Positions 1 through 11,985 of a stretch of 64,000 bases of DNA are shown piece by piece; position 1 is the first letter of the stretch; every line of letters begins with the position of its first letter. The stretch covers positions 7,721,274-7,785,273 of the forward strand of contig JAQFVV010000018.1 in the NCBI GenBank assembly GCA_028023455.1. The letters are read 5' to 3'. The position numbers and the translations under genes are program-made. The notes below the pieces were generated by a model that saw only the letters and a list, made by a program, of their open reading frames with translations, was not told where the DNA came from and made no database searches. The DNA comes from Epiperipatus broadwayi. Taxonomy: Eukaryota > Onychophora > Udeonychophora > Euonychophora > Peripatidae.

Positions 1-340
1 TTTCTAGAATAAAAGTTGAAGCTCAGTTTTGAAATGTATATAAATCAATCTATGAAACACAAATACATCTACAAATATCCTATACTAGCTCTTTAGTTTT
101 TATTTGACATCTTGTGATGCTGCATACAAGCTTTATGATATTTGATTTTTTTTAAATATTCAACATTAAATCTAATTGCATCCCTCCTTTGTATCATAGC
201 TTCACTCACCTTTTCTCAACAACAGTAACTAATATTGTTTTCCTTAGAATGTATCCAAGTGATGGTTTCTTTTATAAAAATTATGCTCAAATTCAATTTA
301 GAATAAAAGTCTTATTCATTCATTTGCTTCACATACCTAA

Positions 341-412
<72 letters not shown>

Positions 413-1164
413 CAGTCAATCTTAGCCCAAGATTGAGCTTCACTATTCTACTACTTAATCCACATTTCGTCCTGCTCCATTTAGTGATATATATATATAA
501 TTATATGTGTATTTCTGAGAAGCATATATAAAATTTATAAATATAAACCTTAAATAAAATTTTCTTTAATTATTTTAATATTAATGTCTCTAGCTATGGC
601 TCAGATGTATACACATATTAATGGAGCATATATATATATATATATATAGAGAGAGAATTGTAAACAAATATTGTAAATAATTTTGTATTTTTTTTTCTTT
701 AATTATATTTTATTTATTTTGTAATTATTTTTCTTTATATAATTACATAAAAATTCAAGATGGAAGATGCAACCATTGTCTAAAAGTAATTAAAGCAGTG
801 GGAACATTAGTTTGTTTCATGGTTTTAAGAGGAATTTTTAAATCAAAGTTTAATGAAAGTAAAATTAAAACAAAGCTAATGGATTTTAAGTTAGCTGCTA
901 ACATTTTTATCAAATCTATTTCCAATCTGAAAATTGATTTGAATTTATTTTTGGACAGTTATCTAGTGATTGCATCTCCAATAACGATAGAGAAAATATT
1001 TCTGTAGATGCAGGATTCCAATTGAGTTAAGAAATTCAATTAAAAGCATTCTTTAAATAACTTACAACTTGTATAAATAGAGCTGAAAATCTATTGTGTT
1101 AGAGTTTTGTCAATAGTTGCTAACATACTTCACATCATTTTGATTTTTGAAATGGTTTTTGCAG
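1..1164. other. AT-rich non-coding DNA with TA microsatellites
   Basis: No coding signal. Besides the long TA tract at 345-411 there are shorter TA runs near 488-500 and 627-648, the latter followed by GAGAGA. The short open frames here have microsatellite or A/T-biased composition and no recognisable motif. Confidence 0.7.
345..411. repeat. (AT)n microsatellite, about 33 units
   Basis: Uninterrupted alternating A and T over about 67 bases. Length is likely to vary between individuals. Confidence 0.98.
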
Positions 1165-1315
1165 AGAGGACCTAAGCCAACTTTCCCTCAATCTTCAGCC
1201 TGACTTCTCACCATGCAGTGATGTAACTTCTATTGATCAAGAGTGCACATGCCATCAGAGAACCGCTGAGGCCAAGAAACATGCTTTTAGCTTAAGTAGA
1301 ATCTGCCTGCCATGA
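1165..1315 (+). CDS. Candidate last coding exon of an unknown host gene
   Basis: The segment follows an acceptor-like pyrimidine-rich stretch ending in TTTTTGCAG at 1164. From 1166 one frame stays open for 49 codons (starting EDLSQLSLNL and ending SLSRICLP) to a TGA at 1313-1315. The patch is clearly richer in G and C than its flanks, uses a wide range of codons and contains three clustered cysteines (ECTC and a nearby C). There is no in-frame start, so if real it is a terminal exon with upstream exons outside the window or too short to see. I recognise no family. An alternative is that the patch runs on to a GAG|GTAACA donor-like site near 1379 and is part of a non-coding transcript or an old repeat. 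RNA evidence or conservation would decide. Confidence 0.28.
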
Positions 1316-2205
1316 AAGTCAAAGAATGTCATCTTCCCGATTAAGATTTGTCCATGCTTTATTCCAGAGAATAATGAGGTAACAAGCCCAAAGTCATTAT
1401 AACCACATTACCTGAATTCCAACTCCTAACTTTTAAAAATTAATGTTTTCTTTATGTTGAATCTCTTTTAACTCACTAGTCAGTGAGTATGTTAAATTAA
1501 TAATTATTTTCTGCGTATCAATTCTCTACAACCTAAATTAATCTTGCTGTAAAATCTTTCATCCGACTCACGCTTCTTATTTTTCTTATAATTTAGTACG
1601 GTTAGAATTTATTATTAATGATATTTTTATATTTTTCACTAAAATTTTATTTATAAATGCCAATCAAACGCAGTCTTGTGAGCTTCTTCTATATCCCACT
1701 GTGGAATAGAAAGGGGGTGGGGGATTAATTAGTTCTTGTTATTTATTTCTAAATAGCTCGTAAGATTGAGTTTCTCTTTTAAAATGAATATATGCTTTAA
1801 AAATATTTTATCATAAATTTATACAAAATGTATAAATACTTTTCCAATCTGGGTGAATATTGGTGTCCATTAATTTTAATGATTTCTTTACTGATCATCA
1901 TTGCCAAAAGACTAGGGATCTAATTCTATTTTGTTATTTGCACTCTTAGGTGCATGAATTTTGTTTCTTTTATATATGTCAAACAAAATAGTATTGATTC
2001 AAGAAGGGGGGGGGATGCAAGCTTTATTAATTATAGTTTTAACTTCTGATTAATGACTTTAACTTACATGGGTCATTATTTTAACATTATGTATTTGTTA
2101 AACAACTTAAGGCTTTACTTAGTATTTCAATCTAATGATTTCATATTTTTATAATAGCGTTGCTGGCATATGTCAGAAATTATTAATGAGCCACATAGGG
2201 CTTTG
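1316..2205. other. Non-coding, AT-rich; includes a run of nine G
   Basis: No gene or structured repeat recognised. Purine-rich G runs occur at about 1711-1723 and at 2006-2014 (nine consecutive G), which stand out in such AT-rich DNA. Confidence 0.6.
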
Positions 2206-3260
2206 ATATTGTACCGGTCAAAAAAGGCCACCACCTAAACTGCAAGTTGGATTCAAACTCAGTTGGTTCAAACTGAATTCAAACCCAACTCACCAGCTCA
2301 GATCAATGGATGATCTAAATTGACGGCACAGTGCTATGCACCAAAGAACTAGCTCAATTGTTGGTGAGGATTAGAGACCCCTGAACTGACACTAATATCG
2401 GATAATAAATTGACAAAAGATAATTTTAAATCGAGTCACATGTATATGTTCGGGTTGCCAACACAGACAGCAAGCATTAACATTAAAATAATTATTGAAT
2501 AAAAGAATTTAGAAACCAAGTGTGTTTATAAACATTTTAATAATAATAGTAATGGTTTTGTTAAATTTCAAATGATGATTATATTGATCACCTCTAGCCT
2601 TAAACATAGTTTATAATTATAATAAGAATGTCAGTTCCTATTATATACCAACGAGTATTATGCAATATTATGGAATTCTATGTCTATGCCCCCAACAAGA
2701 AACTAAAGGCAGATAAAGATATTCAGTTGTAAAGGAAATTATGATTCTTATTTTATACAGAAGAATGTGAGATTTATTTTCACATTTGCAAATCCATTCA
2801 TGAAGAGCAAGATACATATTTAGGGCATAACTTTAACCTTTATTAGATAACCAATTTAATTTGAGATAACTAAGAATTTGTTCCACTTTAATTGAAATCA
2901 CTTCATCACAAATTATGAGCATCAGAGCGGGCTTTACTGGAACAGAAAGGTAATGGTGCTGACGAATTATGAGCTATAAATGAACAGGAATGACAATCGC
3001 TGGTCGATGGGTTAAGTAGTATGGCGGCTTGTATTTTACAAGTCTTATTTCCCTTTTTGGAGATGTGAAACATGGGGAAAACCAGGCTGAGTCATAGCTG
3101 TGAACCTTTGGTGTTCCAAATATAATATAAGTGGGGGAGGAAATGCTTTCTTCCTCTATAATTAAAATAACAATGATATCACCACCGACAAGCCTAACGA
3201 GTGGAAGATTGCCCTACGTCAGCAACGTTCGAAGATGATGACTTGATAGTCACCATTTGA
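2206..3260. other. GC-richer patches of unknown origin
   Basis: Two stretches (about 2206-2480 and 2930-3250) have far more G, C and CpG than their surroundings. The second contains a cluster of CpG sites around 3185-3230. No frame stays open far enough to call a gene and I recognise no family. Possible sources are decayed LTR or SINE sequence, since the first stretch contains several short TTCAAACTC-like repeats around 2250-2300. Confidence 0.35.
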
Positions 3261-4987
3261 ATAATAAAACCCAATTTATTATAGAATGCTCTACATGATG
3301 ACTTGATCAAATTAATTAAAGTCAAACGAGCTTTTAACTAAAATTTCTTAAAGCATTTATAAAATTATATTAGTTATGCCCAAACATCGTGCCCTTCCTG
3401 AATATTAATATATAGTAAAAACAATTTGAATTAGAATGTATTTAACTGATTCCTTTATCGACCCTTTTTCAAAAACATTTTAACATTATATATGAATAAA
3501 TACACATTGGTGAATACGAGAAAATAGCTGGGGCATAGATTAGATATGGAGCTAATAATTTATTATTAGCCAATTATAAAAATAACAAACATTTAATAAT
3601 TTCTTTCAACTCGATGATTAATAGAACTGTATAAATCTAGTTCTAATGGGAGAGAATTACTATTAGACTTAATATTATATTATTTGCATAAAGCAAATGG
3701 AATAAAGGCGCTCATCGAGTCGAAGGATTATTGGCATATAATTAAAAATAAACAACATTAATAAATCACACAATAAATATATATAATATAGTAAATGAAC
3801 CGCCATTGTAAGAAAGGAAATTTAAATTTAAAGACTAGAGGTTGAGAGAATTACTATGAATTTAAAAAGCATAAATAAAAGAAAGTTTTGTACAGATTTA
3901 CATTAAAAAATGAAAAGAGCTCTTAAAGGGAGTGTAAAGTAAAGTTTGAAACTGGCCAGAAAGTTATGGTTTATTGTGGAAATATATTACCATTTCTTCT
4001 GGGGCTGGTTCCTTAGTTTACACATCCGGGTTGGTAAAATGTAGGCATGCATTTGATCGATTACTTGAACAGCATTTTATTTGATTTTGGCAGCATGATT
4101 TGTCCGGAAAGAATTTAGCAGCTTCATTGAAGATTTTCAGGGGACTTCAGGAACCATAGCCAGATTCCTGACATTTAGCCCCTTACCATGATAGGAACAC
4201 TATTTGAATTCGTGATTTTAAAAAACACAGAATTTACTGGCACTTTTCTGCAACAAAGATGGCTTCTCCTTTCTCCAAACTTTTCAGAGCTATTTATACA
4301 GTGTCTGATGCCTCCGGGCTAGTGCTTCTTTCATTTTCAATGTTACAAAATTTTTACTAATTAGTTTTTAGATACATCTTTTCGATAAGGCTTTCAAACT
4401 CATTAACTTGAATTCATTTTCTAATTAGAAAATGAATTTTTAAAATCTGAAAAATGATTTTAATTAGGAATAGGAACCGATTTTACATTTTAAATACTAT
4501 AATGATCCAAAAGAAAGTGAAGATCGAATCTTATCTTAATCTGCACTACAAGGGCACCATCTAGGCATTTAAACCTAGAAAAATTTATAAAGTAGGCAGA
4601 TACGTGCTGTTAAGATCCCACTTTCTTTTATATTTAGACCATTAGCCCATTGTCACTAGCTGAGTGGAGACACAGAGATAATAATCTATATCTTTAATTT
4701 ATATCTTAAATATAAAAAAATAAAAGCCACTGCCAGTAATTAATACACAAACAATATTTATTTATGCACATATATAATCATTTTAAACTTGAGGAATAAC
4801 ATTTATTAATTAGATTTTAATATTAATTTTTAATTCAAATTATTATTTTAAGATTGTTGAGTATGAATGAATTTAATATTTTTATTAAGATCGTCGAGTA
4901 TGAATAGACTACATAGATCTGTATTTGAAAAGAAAATATTCTGTCCCTTATTTAACCTTAGGCCAAAAGTTCGCAGTCAAACCAGCA
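3261..4987. other. Non-coding; no gene recognised
   Basis: AT-rich DNA with a moderately GC-richer island at about 4010-4330. Inside it a short open frame of 33 codons starts at 4259 (MASPFSKLFR...) after an A-rich AAG context, but nothing supports it as a gene. Confidence 0.5.
3589..3738. repeat. Short inverted repeat around TCGATGA / TCATCGA arms
   Basis: The sequence TTCAACTCGATGA near 3606-3618 is matched in reverse complement by TCATCGAGTCGAA near 3712-3724. Pairing extends outward with mismatches through the flanking AATAATT and ATTATTGG bases. Probably a small fold-back relic; no target-site duplication was identified. Confidence 0.5.
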
Positions 4988-5209
4988 TCAATCCATCTGA
5001 TACATTAATGTATTCAATGTAGCATGAAAATACAACAGCACTAAATATACTATACTGTCAGGAATGTACATCTGAACAGTATAGTTAGAGAAGACATTGA
5101 CTCTTGTCCAATACCGGAATGTTACATCTGTATGGCAAGAAGAACAATAAAATAAAAACTCCGTAGGAAAGAACTGTGGTCCTTTTTGCTGACTCACAAT
5201 CTCATCCCT
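4988..5209 (-). CDS. Possible internal or terminal exon, unknown gene
   Basis: On the minus strand an acceptor-like CCCTTTTGCCTAG (about 5209-5221) precedes an open frame that runs to a TGA at 4988-4990. The peptide (about 73 residues beginning GDEIVSQQKG) contains a CSSC motif and is less A/T-biased than chance frames nearby. No in-frame ATG near the start fits, so only an exon model makes sense. No family was recognised and no partner exons are visible. Confidence 0.15.
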   Translation of the reverse strand, partial: RDEIVSQQKGPQFFPTEFLFYCSSCHTDVTFRYWTRVNVFSNYTVQMYIPDSIVYLVLLYFHATLNTLMYQMD

Positions 5210-5900
5210 AGGCAAAAGGGTTTATGTGGCATATACAATGATTCTGCATGTAGAGAACCTCATACTACATCTACTAATTACACCAATATATCCAATCTAT
5301 TGACCCAATTTAACTACAAAACAAATGACTTAAGATTACCCTCCCCTAATTAATTAATATAACTTTACAAATCTATATAGCCATTCATGCCCAACTTAAA
5401 TTTAATATTTACTTAAATTCGCACAGATGAATTTTATAAGATTTGTTTTTTCATAATGTTTAGATCAGCTGCATAGATTCCACAGTTAAAAACATTTCAA
5501 AATAAACATAACCGATCAAAATACAAAGTCATTGATAATGTCAATTGCAGAGGGAATACAAGAAACCCAATGGCATTCATCATAAGATGCCACATTGACA
5601 TCGATGACTTATATATTCTAATCGAATATGAAAACCACAACATAATTAACCGCTAACGAATCCATGCAATGTCCATACCCAACTTAAATTTATGCATTTA
5701 AATAATTTATACAAATAAATATTAATAAAAATTAAAAAAAAATGGAAATGATTTTTTTTTTAGCAAACTCAAATATATATAATTTAAACATTAATTATCA
5801 ATTTGAAAATCAAATAAGAGTTCATTTTAAAATTTAGATTAGCTGAATCTTTAAAAAAAATTGATGAAAGTTCTTAATTACTTTTTCTTTTTGTTAATTT

Positions 5901-6035
5901 GTAAAGTTCATAACTCATGGTAGAAGAGTCCAGGTTCCTGGTTTTAATTCCCATGATGTCTCCATTGGAAGACCGCTCTGATGTTCTGGAGGTGACATTA
6001 GTGATTTCATTTCAGAATTACAGTCATTTCATTTT
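5901..6035 (+). repeat. tRNA-like SINE head (relic)
   Basis: A box A-like TAACTCATGGTAGAAGAG begins at 5911 and resembles the tRNA pattern TAGCTCAGTGGTAGAG. About 30 bases later a box B-like GGTTTTAATTCCC (5940-5952) resembles GGTTCGAATCC. The spacing is right for an RNA polymerase III internal promoter. Downstream sequence is a GC-richer tail and no mature tRNA fold is intact, so a SINE relic is more likely than a tRNA gene. Confidence 0.4.
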
Positions 6036-6879
6036 TTTAAAAAAGAGAGTGTGATATGTGTGTCCTATCATACATCTCAAACACAAAAGAAGCTGGAAAC
6101 TGTTCTTAATTTCAATATTTTTCCTTTTATATCATCCACACAAATTGAACGAACAAACATCACTAATCCATCATTTTCATTAGGGTCCAAGCTGAGGCTT
6201 GGTGCTTCCATTGGTCAAGCTAATTTATTTTCTTATCTACCTTTCATCAGACTTTTTAATTATACAAGAGCCCAAGGGCTAGCTTGCTTTTCAATTAATT
6301 AACAATCACTTCCATTTACAAAATATATAAATCTTTTTACAAAAATATTTTATCTTTAAATTTTGTACTTTTTTATAACAAAGTACGTTCAAATACTTTT
6401 ATTTATTAAAAAAAAAAAATTTTAAAGTTTTGCATCTGTGTGAATATATATCTGTATACACGTTTAGCTTTTAGTTTTTAATAAATTTATTTTTATTTGT
6501 GAACTTAAAATCTTTATTTTAAGTTAATGTAATGGCATATTTATATATTGTTACAATACTTATCTTTTTTTCTAATTAATAAAACTTTACCCATTGTTTT
6601 TGGAAAGGGAAAATCTGAAAGCTTATCGAAAGAATGTAGCTTTAATCACTAAAATTCGAACAAATTATTTAAAAGTAAAATAAACATTCCCGACGCAATG
6701 AAACTTTAGAACGAATATATATGTTTAAATATTTCTAAATATATATGCACAATCCACACAGTTATAATATATATAAATTCATGAATAATTCTATCATGAA
6801 TTTATTAATAGAATTGATTGATTTAAACCGTAAACCAATTAATTTTAATACACATTTATAAAATAGTTTTTCTTTAAGA

Positions 6880-7060
6880 AAACTAGCATGGATTGACCAT
6901 ATAAAGCCCCATTGCATCAGAAATTTAAGGTTAGTACTAGGGTTTGAAGTGGGCTTATGGCTAGATGTCATGAAGCTAGGATTGAACTCAGATCCGACTA
7001 CTTCAATATGATTCATCCATACCTCCCTCCAGAGAGTCATAATCTTCTTCGTTTGTCATT
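6880..7060 (-). repeat. Possible tRNA-like SINE relic on minus strand
   Basis: Read on the minus strand, a box B-like GAGTTCAATCCTAG lies near 6975-6990 in a GC-richer patch. A second similar TCAAACCCTAG lies about 45 bases downstream. No convincing box A was found, so this is tentative. Confidence 0.22.
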
Positions 7061-10000
7061 CTTTTCCCAAAGTATATATTTCTATACTGCTCATATCTGT
7101 CTAAACCTCACTCCAGAAGATTACGATGACTTATGCTCAAAACAGGGTATAACTACTTCCTGAAATAAGCAGGTTAGTATAGTTGAAGCTCTTCATGGAC
7201 TTACTGTAATCCAGACCCATAGCAACTTCCTACCTTCCATTTCCATTTAGGTACTGCTTGGCCTGAAACTGGCATACCACATTAAAATAGAAGAATGACA
7301 TTTTCTCAACCGAAGTTGCCATTTTATCTTTCACTGACATGATGCTAATACCGCAACTTCTTATATTTCATTTCCTAGCCTGTTTGACAAAATAAATCAT
7401 AATGATGTGTGATAATGAAATGTTTTTCTCTTTAAATATTTTTCGTTGAAGTTTAGATCCAACCACTGAAGCTGCCCTCCCCTTTATTGAAATAAGCCAT
7501 TCCTGTATCTATAGAGTTTCACACTATTTTATTGTTAAATATCAAAAATGTATAATAAATAAACGTTTTTGGTATATTTATGGATCATAATATATCCTTA
7601 TTTAATTGTTATAAATAAATGCTATGAATGAAAATAAAGCTATGTATCAAATGCCAAAGGTATTCTATGAAGTCATAAAAACAGTGAAACTCTATTATCA
7701 TATACTTATATGTGTTTTCTAAATGTATAAAACATCCACCAACCACCCAGATAAATTTGTTTTGTAACATTAAATAAAATCCAATTTCCCAAATATACAT
7801 TATGTATTGCAATGCCACACTAAATTGATATTTGTCAAAATAAAAATAATTGACTTGAAGATTGTCAAATATTTGCAATTAAAATAAAGTTTAGACTGTG
7901 TGAAGTTGATTATATATATAAAATCATCTTGAATTTTGTTCAAATAAATATTCATATTTTAAACTCAATCCAGTGTGTTTGAATCTCATTAATATATTTA
8001 TGTATGTTTTTAACTCATATCTTGAGTTCACTCAAACTCTCATCATCATCAATTGAGTTCTCATGTGAAACGTTGTAGCACCAGGCTGGGAAATAAGAAA
8101 TTCATGTGGTATCATCATATGTATTGTCCATAGAGTTATAGATTTATGGAATGGACAAATAGGTTAAAATTTATGATTGCTCCTGACCTGTGTATCTCAG
8201 GCATGATTGGATTCGGGGTACTTTTGTTTAGATTCTAAATCTTGATGGATGGATATACATTTTCAACTGGTTCACTATATATATATATTACAATGATAGA
8301 TTTAATCGATGCTCTTATATTCTCTCCATCATATTTAAAACATTTTAAAATAAAATCTTCTATTGCTTTGAAATTACTTTTATGGAAAGGAAATATGAAA
8401 CTTTTACATAAATTTGAAAAAAAACTATAGTTATTATTTTGTTGTGCTAGTGCATAAAATTATCTTTTTTTGATCAACCAAGTCAAAAGCTGGTAAAAGT
8501 TTTTTTTTTCCATTTTTGTCTGACAAGATACTAAAGTTATAAATATTAGATTAAAAAAAATTATAGATCATCTTTTGAATTACCATAAACACTTCAATCA
8601 TCAACCAATAGTAAACCTGAAGGGAAAAATTATGAAGATTTTGTTTTTAATGATTTAAATTAAAACCACTATCATAAAACCTATATTATATTTTGATGCC
8701 TGTTTAATAAAGCTGCACTCCCAAAAACCACTGTCATCTGATATTATCTCTGAAACACCTGTTTGAGTTTCAAATTTTTCCAATTTTTATTAATGCTGAT
8801 GCTTCCTTAATTTCTGTCATATATAGAAATAGAATTACATGAATGAACTTCAAAGGATTATATTCATTAGATACAAAAGAACAAAATTTGCTAGAACAAA
8901 TTGTAATCAGAAAGAATGCTTGCTGAGGCAAATCAATATTACAAAATATAGTGCTAAAGACACCAAAACATAAATCAAGAAATCCCCTATTATCTAATCA
9001 AATGATCATAAGCATAAGAAATAGAGGGTGACTGAAATAATGTCAAGTAGCCAGAACAATCATTATTTATACTTTTATTAACTATTGAAATATTTTATAC
9101 ATTATGAATGAAAGCCTATTAAATTAGAGTGCTTTTTCTACTGTGAAACAAAATAGTGAAAATACCATATAAAGGGCAACCTTTGCAAACTACCTGAATA
9201 TTTTGAAAGATTAGATCTAGCCATGTGCAAACATTCAGACATAGCTACAAGATGATTAAGATCCAATTCTCACAAGTAACAGAAACAAATATTGATTTAA
9301 AAAACATGAAGACGATATTAGGCATCTTACATGATTCAATATTCCTGAGACCTGAATTATTCTTTAAGAGAATAAAAATTTGATATTCTCTGTTAACATT
9401 TCTGAGAGCTTTATTCTTTTTTTTATAAGAAATATTTAAATATTTTTAATTACTGTTCAGATGTTATACAATTTCATCTTCCATAGAACATGAGTAGATT
9501 TTATTATAAATATTGCCATTATACCATCATATTAATACAGATACCAAAGACATTATCTTATTTTATCTAAATAAGTACACACACCCACACACGTGTGTAT
9601 AGATTGAATAAATTATAATCTCTACGAAGACAGTTTTGTAATTATAACAACTTACTACATATTTAATAAATATTTGTGATATTCTAATGTCGACATAAAA
9701 CCAAAGTTGGCAGTTTATATTATATACATAACTTGTATTAACCGTTATAATTTTACACTTCACATGCAATTTTTTTAAAAAAAGTTTACGCGACTAAATA
9801 TCTATATTAAAATATTAGACATAAAAAAAAAAAAAATTAGACATTACTTACCAAATAAAAAGTTAACTGTTGCCTAGTGCGTAAACAAACGCTGGCAAAA
9901 CTTACTACAGTTTACTTAAATGAAAATAGTAAAAAGTTTACAGTTTTTAATATAAGCAATTAACCCACTTCTCCAGTATAAATGAAGGTCATCTACTTTA

Positions 10001-10412
10001 AGTCATGTGATAAGATTTTTTTTTTTTTCCATTAAAAAGGATTTAATTTAAAATAATATTTATATTTAGAAGTAAGCAAGAACGAAAGTATTAATTTCAC
10101 CATTAAAGAACCGGTCTGCAGTATATTAAATTAATTTTTATCACGTAAATTTTTATTTTATTTTATTTAGTGGTACTGCTTAATCGTGGAACAATGGAAT
10201 AGTTTTACTTTTGAAAGAAAAAAATAGTGCTATGCTTTATAAAATAGGTTTGATTTTTTTTTTTTTAAAAAAAGTGATTGAAATTAATATAGGATTTGAT
10301 CAATATATTCGGGATTAATCCTAATAAATCTAAAAGTATCTGACTCAATTCCCAAGATAAAAAGTGAAGTTCTAAATTATAAACTTTACTGAGGTGATTA
10401 TTCAGGTCCTAT

Positions 10413-10480
10413 ATGGAGTTTAGTATAATGGTAGAGAAACAGATTCTAGAGCTCAAGTTCCACGGTTACATTTGAATTTG
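10413..10480 (+). repeat. tRNA-like SINE head (relic)
   Basis: TAGTATAATGGTAGAG begins at 10421 and fits a box A. About 35 bases later CTCAAGTTCC is a degenerate box B. It lies about 150 bases before the left end of the gypsy element. The pattern matches the relics at about 5911 and 15408 only in the tRNA-like head, so they may be one family or independent. Confidence 0.4.
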
Positions 10481-10625
10481 TTACTTTCTTTGCTCAACTT
10501 CATCCGAAATTTCAAACAACATATCATTCTATTATTTAGGGGCAAAACTAACAGAATCCTTATGTTCATGATTGTCAGTGAGGCAATATGCCTGAAAAAA
10601 ATGTTTCAATCTATTAATTCATTTG

Positions 10626-10630
10626 ATTAA
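10626..10630. repeat. Left target-site duplication (ATTAA) of gypsy element
   Basis: ATTAA directly abuts the left LTR and is repeated at 13892-13896 beyond the right LTR, as expected for a 5-bp Ty3/gypsy target-site duplication. Confidence 0.75.
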
Positions 10631-11230
10631 GGTTGTGTTTGGTTAGGCTTGCAGGTTCATTACCAAACCAACAGATACAAAAAGAACAACTACTCAGCAA
10701 TTAATATGTATAATGTATTAGTACAAAATATATACACAGTTAGTTAACAAATGTACAAATACAGTTGATATGCTTCAATGCTGAGATAGTCATGCAAAGT
10801 ATGGAACTCACTTCCAGCTAATGATTAGCCTGCGTCATGAGTTCTGGTAAGAAGACTCTTCCAGCTATGTAGTTAGCTTGCCTCGAGTCAGCTCTAGTTC
10901 AGATGTAGCAGTTTCCAGTCTGTAGGTGGACTTGCCTCACTGCATGGATGTCTCAATAATGACTAGATAAATGCCTTTGCTGATGGCAGAAGGTTTAATG
11001 TTTAATGAAGAGCACATTCTGTTGTTCAGGTTAACAGAAGTAATTGCTCTCTGCCTTGCCTCCAAAAGGCTGACTATTTAAATGCAGATTCCCTATCTTA
11101 CTGGAAACACATGGATTCGGTGCACGAACCCCAGTGAAGGTTTTAATCCCTTTGGATAGCAACTGGGTGCTAGCCAATCAGGCAAGGAATCTGGAATAGT
11201 CCACTTCTGAAGGCAGGGTCAGATATGACA
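10631..11230 (-). repeat. 3' LTR of gypsy element
   Basis: About 600 bp, sharing most of its length with 13301-13891. Differences include scattered substitutions and one indel block around 11000-11030 where this copy has extra bases. The AATAAA present in the other LTR at 13383-13388 (minus strand) is mutated here. Confidence 0.9.
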
Positions 11231-11240
11231 TCCCTCCCCC
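11231..11240 (-). promoter_or_regulatory. Polypurine tract (plus-strand primer) of gypsy element
   Basis: On the minus strand GGGGGAGGGA lies immediately before the TGTCATATCTG start of the 3' LTR. This is the standard position for second-strand DNA priming. Confidence 0.85.
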
Positions 11241-11406
11241 TGGCTGAAATTAGCCCTGGAGGACATAGTCATTGAAATGCACTGGATGATGTTTTGTCTG
11301 CTTTCTTGGTTTCTCCGGTTGATTGTTGTTCCTATCTTCATCTTCTTCTCTTGATGAGCTTGTTTCTGATTGTCTGCTGCTGTCTTAATAGCTTCAGATG
11401 TGTAGT

Positions 11407-11580
11407 TTAGTCTTGCTGGTTGTGATGGTGATGATGATGACCATCTTCTGTTTGCACAACAACAGTGTAGAGCCCCTTTGTTTGTGTCACCACTGCAGGT
11501 CTCCATCTTGTGGACCCATAGTACATATGACATAGTACTTTTGTTCCTATTTGAAATTTTATTTTGTTTTTATCTTCTAG
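11407..11580 (-). pseudogene. Remnant of Pol C-terminal tail (post-integrase region)
   Basis: After the TAA that ends the protease frame, the same frame stays open for 57 codons to a TAA at 11407-11409. Its first half (FQIGTKVLCHMYYG then RWRPAVV and LYTVVVQTEDG) has the pattern of the end of gypsy integrases, a small beta-rich domain of the type F.vGdkV...W..g.V....G..Y.V...dG. The second half is a run of six histidines. In a full element about 3 kb of RT, RNase H and integrase should separate this from the protease, so a large deletion joined the two, in frame apart from the one stop codon. No stand-alone function is expected. Confidence 0.6.
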
Positions 11581-11985
11581 TTAAAGTTTGGCATCAGGTT
11601 TCAGCTTTTTGTTAAAGCCTTCTGAGAAGTCAGTTTTTATCTTTGATAATGTTGTGATCTGGTTCACTTTTGTCACTTTGAATCCTAAATGACCAAACCA
11701 GTCACAGCCTATTAAATCACAATAATTACCTAATGCCACTACCAGTGGTAGGTATATAGTTTTGTTAGGCATAGTAATTTTTCCTGTTGTTTGAACCAAC
11801 AGTTTGATTTTATTCCCTCGATAGTCTGATATTGATCTATTGCAATGGTGCAGTTTATATTTATTCTTTTTATTTATGATCGTCCAAGTCTTTCTTGAAA
11901 CTATTAACACTGCTGACCCTGTGTCAAGTTCCATCTTGACTGGTGTATCATTAATAATGATAGTGTATATAAACCCAGATGTCAC
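11581..11985 (-). CDS. Retropepsin-like aspartic protease with start of RT linker (truncated Pol)
   Basis: About 134 residues. A catalytic DTGS at residues 21-24 is preceded by the hydrophobic and charged context typical of retropepsins. A second hydrophobic strand ending LIGCDW (91-96) matches the conserved I-L/I-G-x-D-W of gypsy proteases. The C-terminus ends in KKLKPDAKL, which resembles the linker just before reverse transcriptase; the frame then meets TAA. There is no ATG at the start: the frame is open from just after a TAA near 12000 and overlaps the end of gag in the +1 frame, so it would be made only as a Gag-Pro fusion by frameshifting, or the overlap marks a one-base indel. The family cleaves Gag and Gag-Pol in maturing particles. 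Here it could be enzymatically intact but has no Pol to release. Confidence 0.75.
   Translation of the reverse strand: MTSGFIYTIIINDTPVKMELDTGSAVLIVSRKTWTIINKKNKYKLHHCNRSISDYRGNKIKLLVQTTGKITMPNKTIYLPLVVALGNYCDLIGCDWFGHLGFKVTKVNQITTLSKIKTDFSEGFNKKLKPDAKL

Larger units (their letters stand above)
5210..10412. other. Long non-coding stretch with tRNA-like repeat heads
   Basis: No gene recognised. The two possible SINE relics are listed separately. Elsewhere there are homopolymer A/T runs (for example near 6411, 8503, 9825 and 10019) and short TA repeats near 8277. Open frames of 60-90 codons here have low-complexity composition and no motifs. Confidence 0.6.

Noticed and set aside
189-425. 78-codon frame with alternating Ile-Tyr
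   Set aside because: Translation of the (AT)n microsatellite.
4259-4360. 33-codon frame MASPFSKLFR...
   Set aside because: Good-looking start, but short, with no donor site, family match or conserved partner.
11219-11533. 104-codon minus-strand frame near the gypsy 3' end
   Set aside because: A different frame over the Pol tail remnant and PPT; the frame in line with the protease has the integrase-tail pattern, this one does not.
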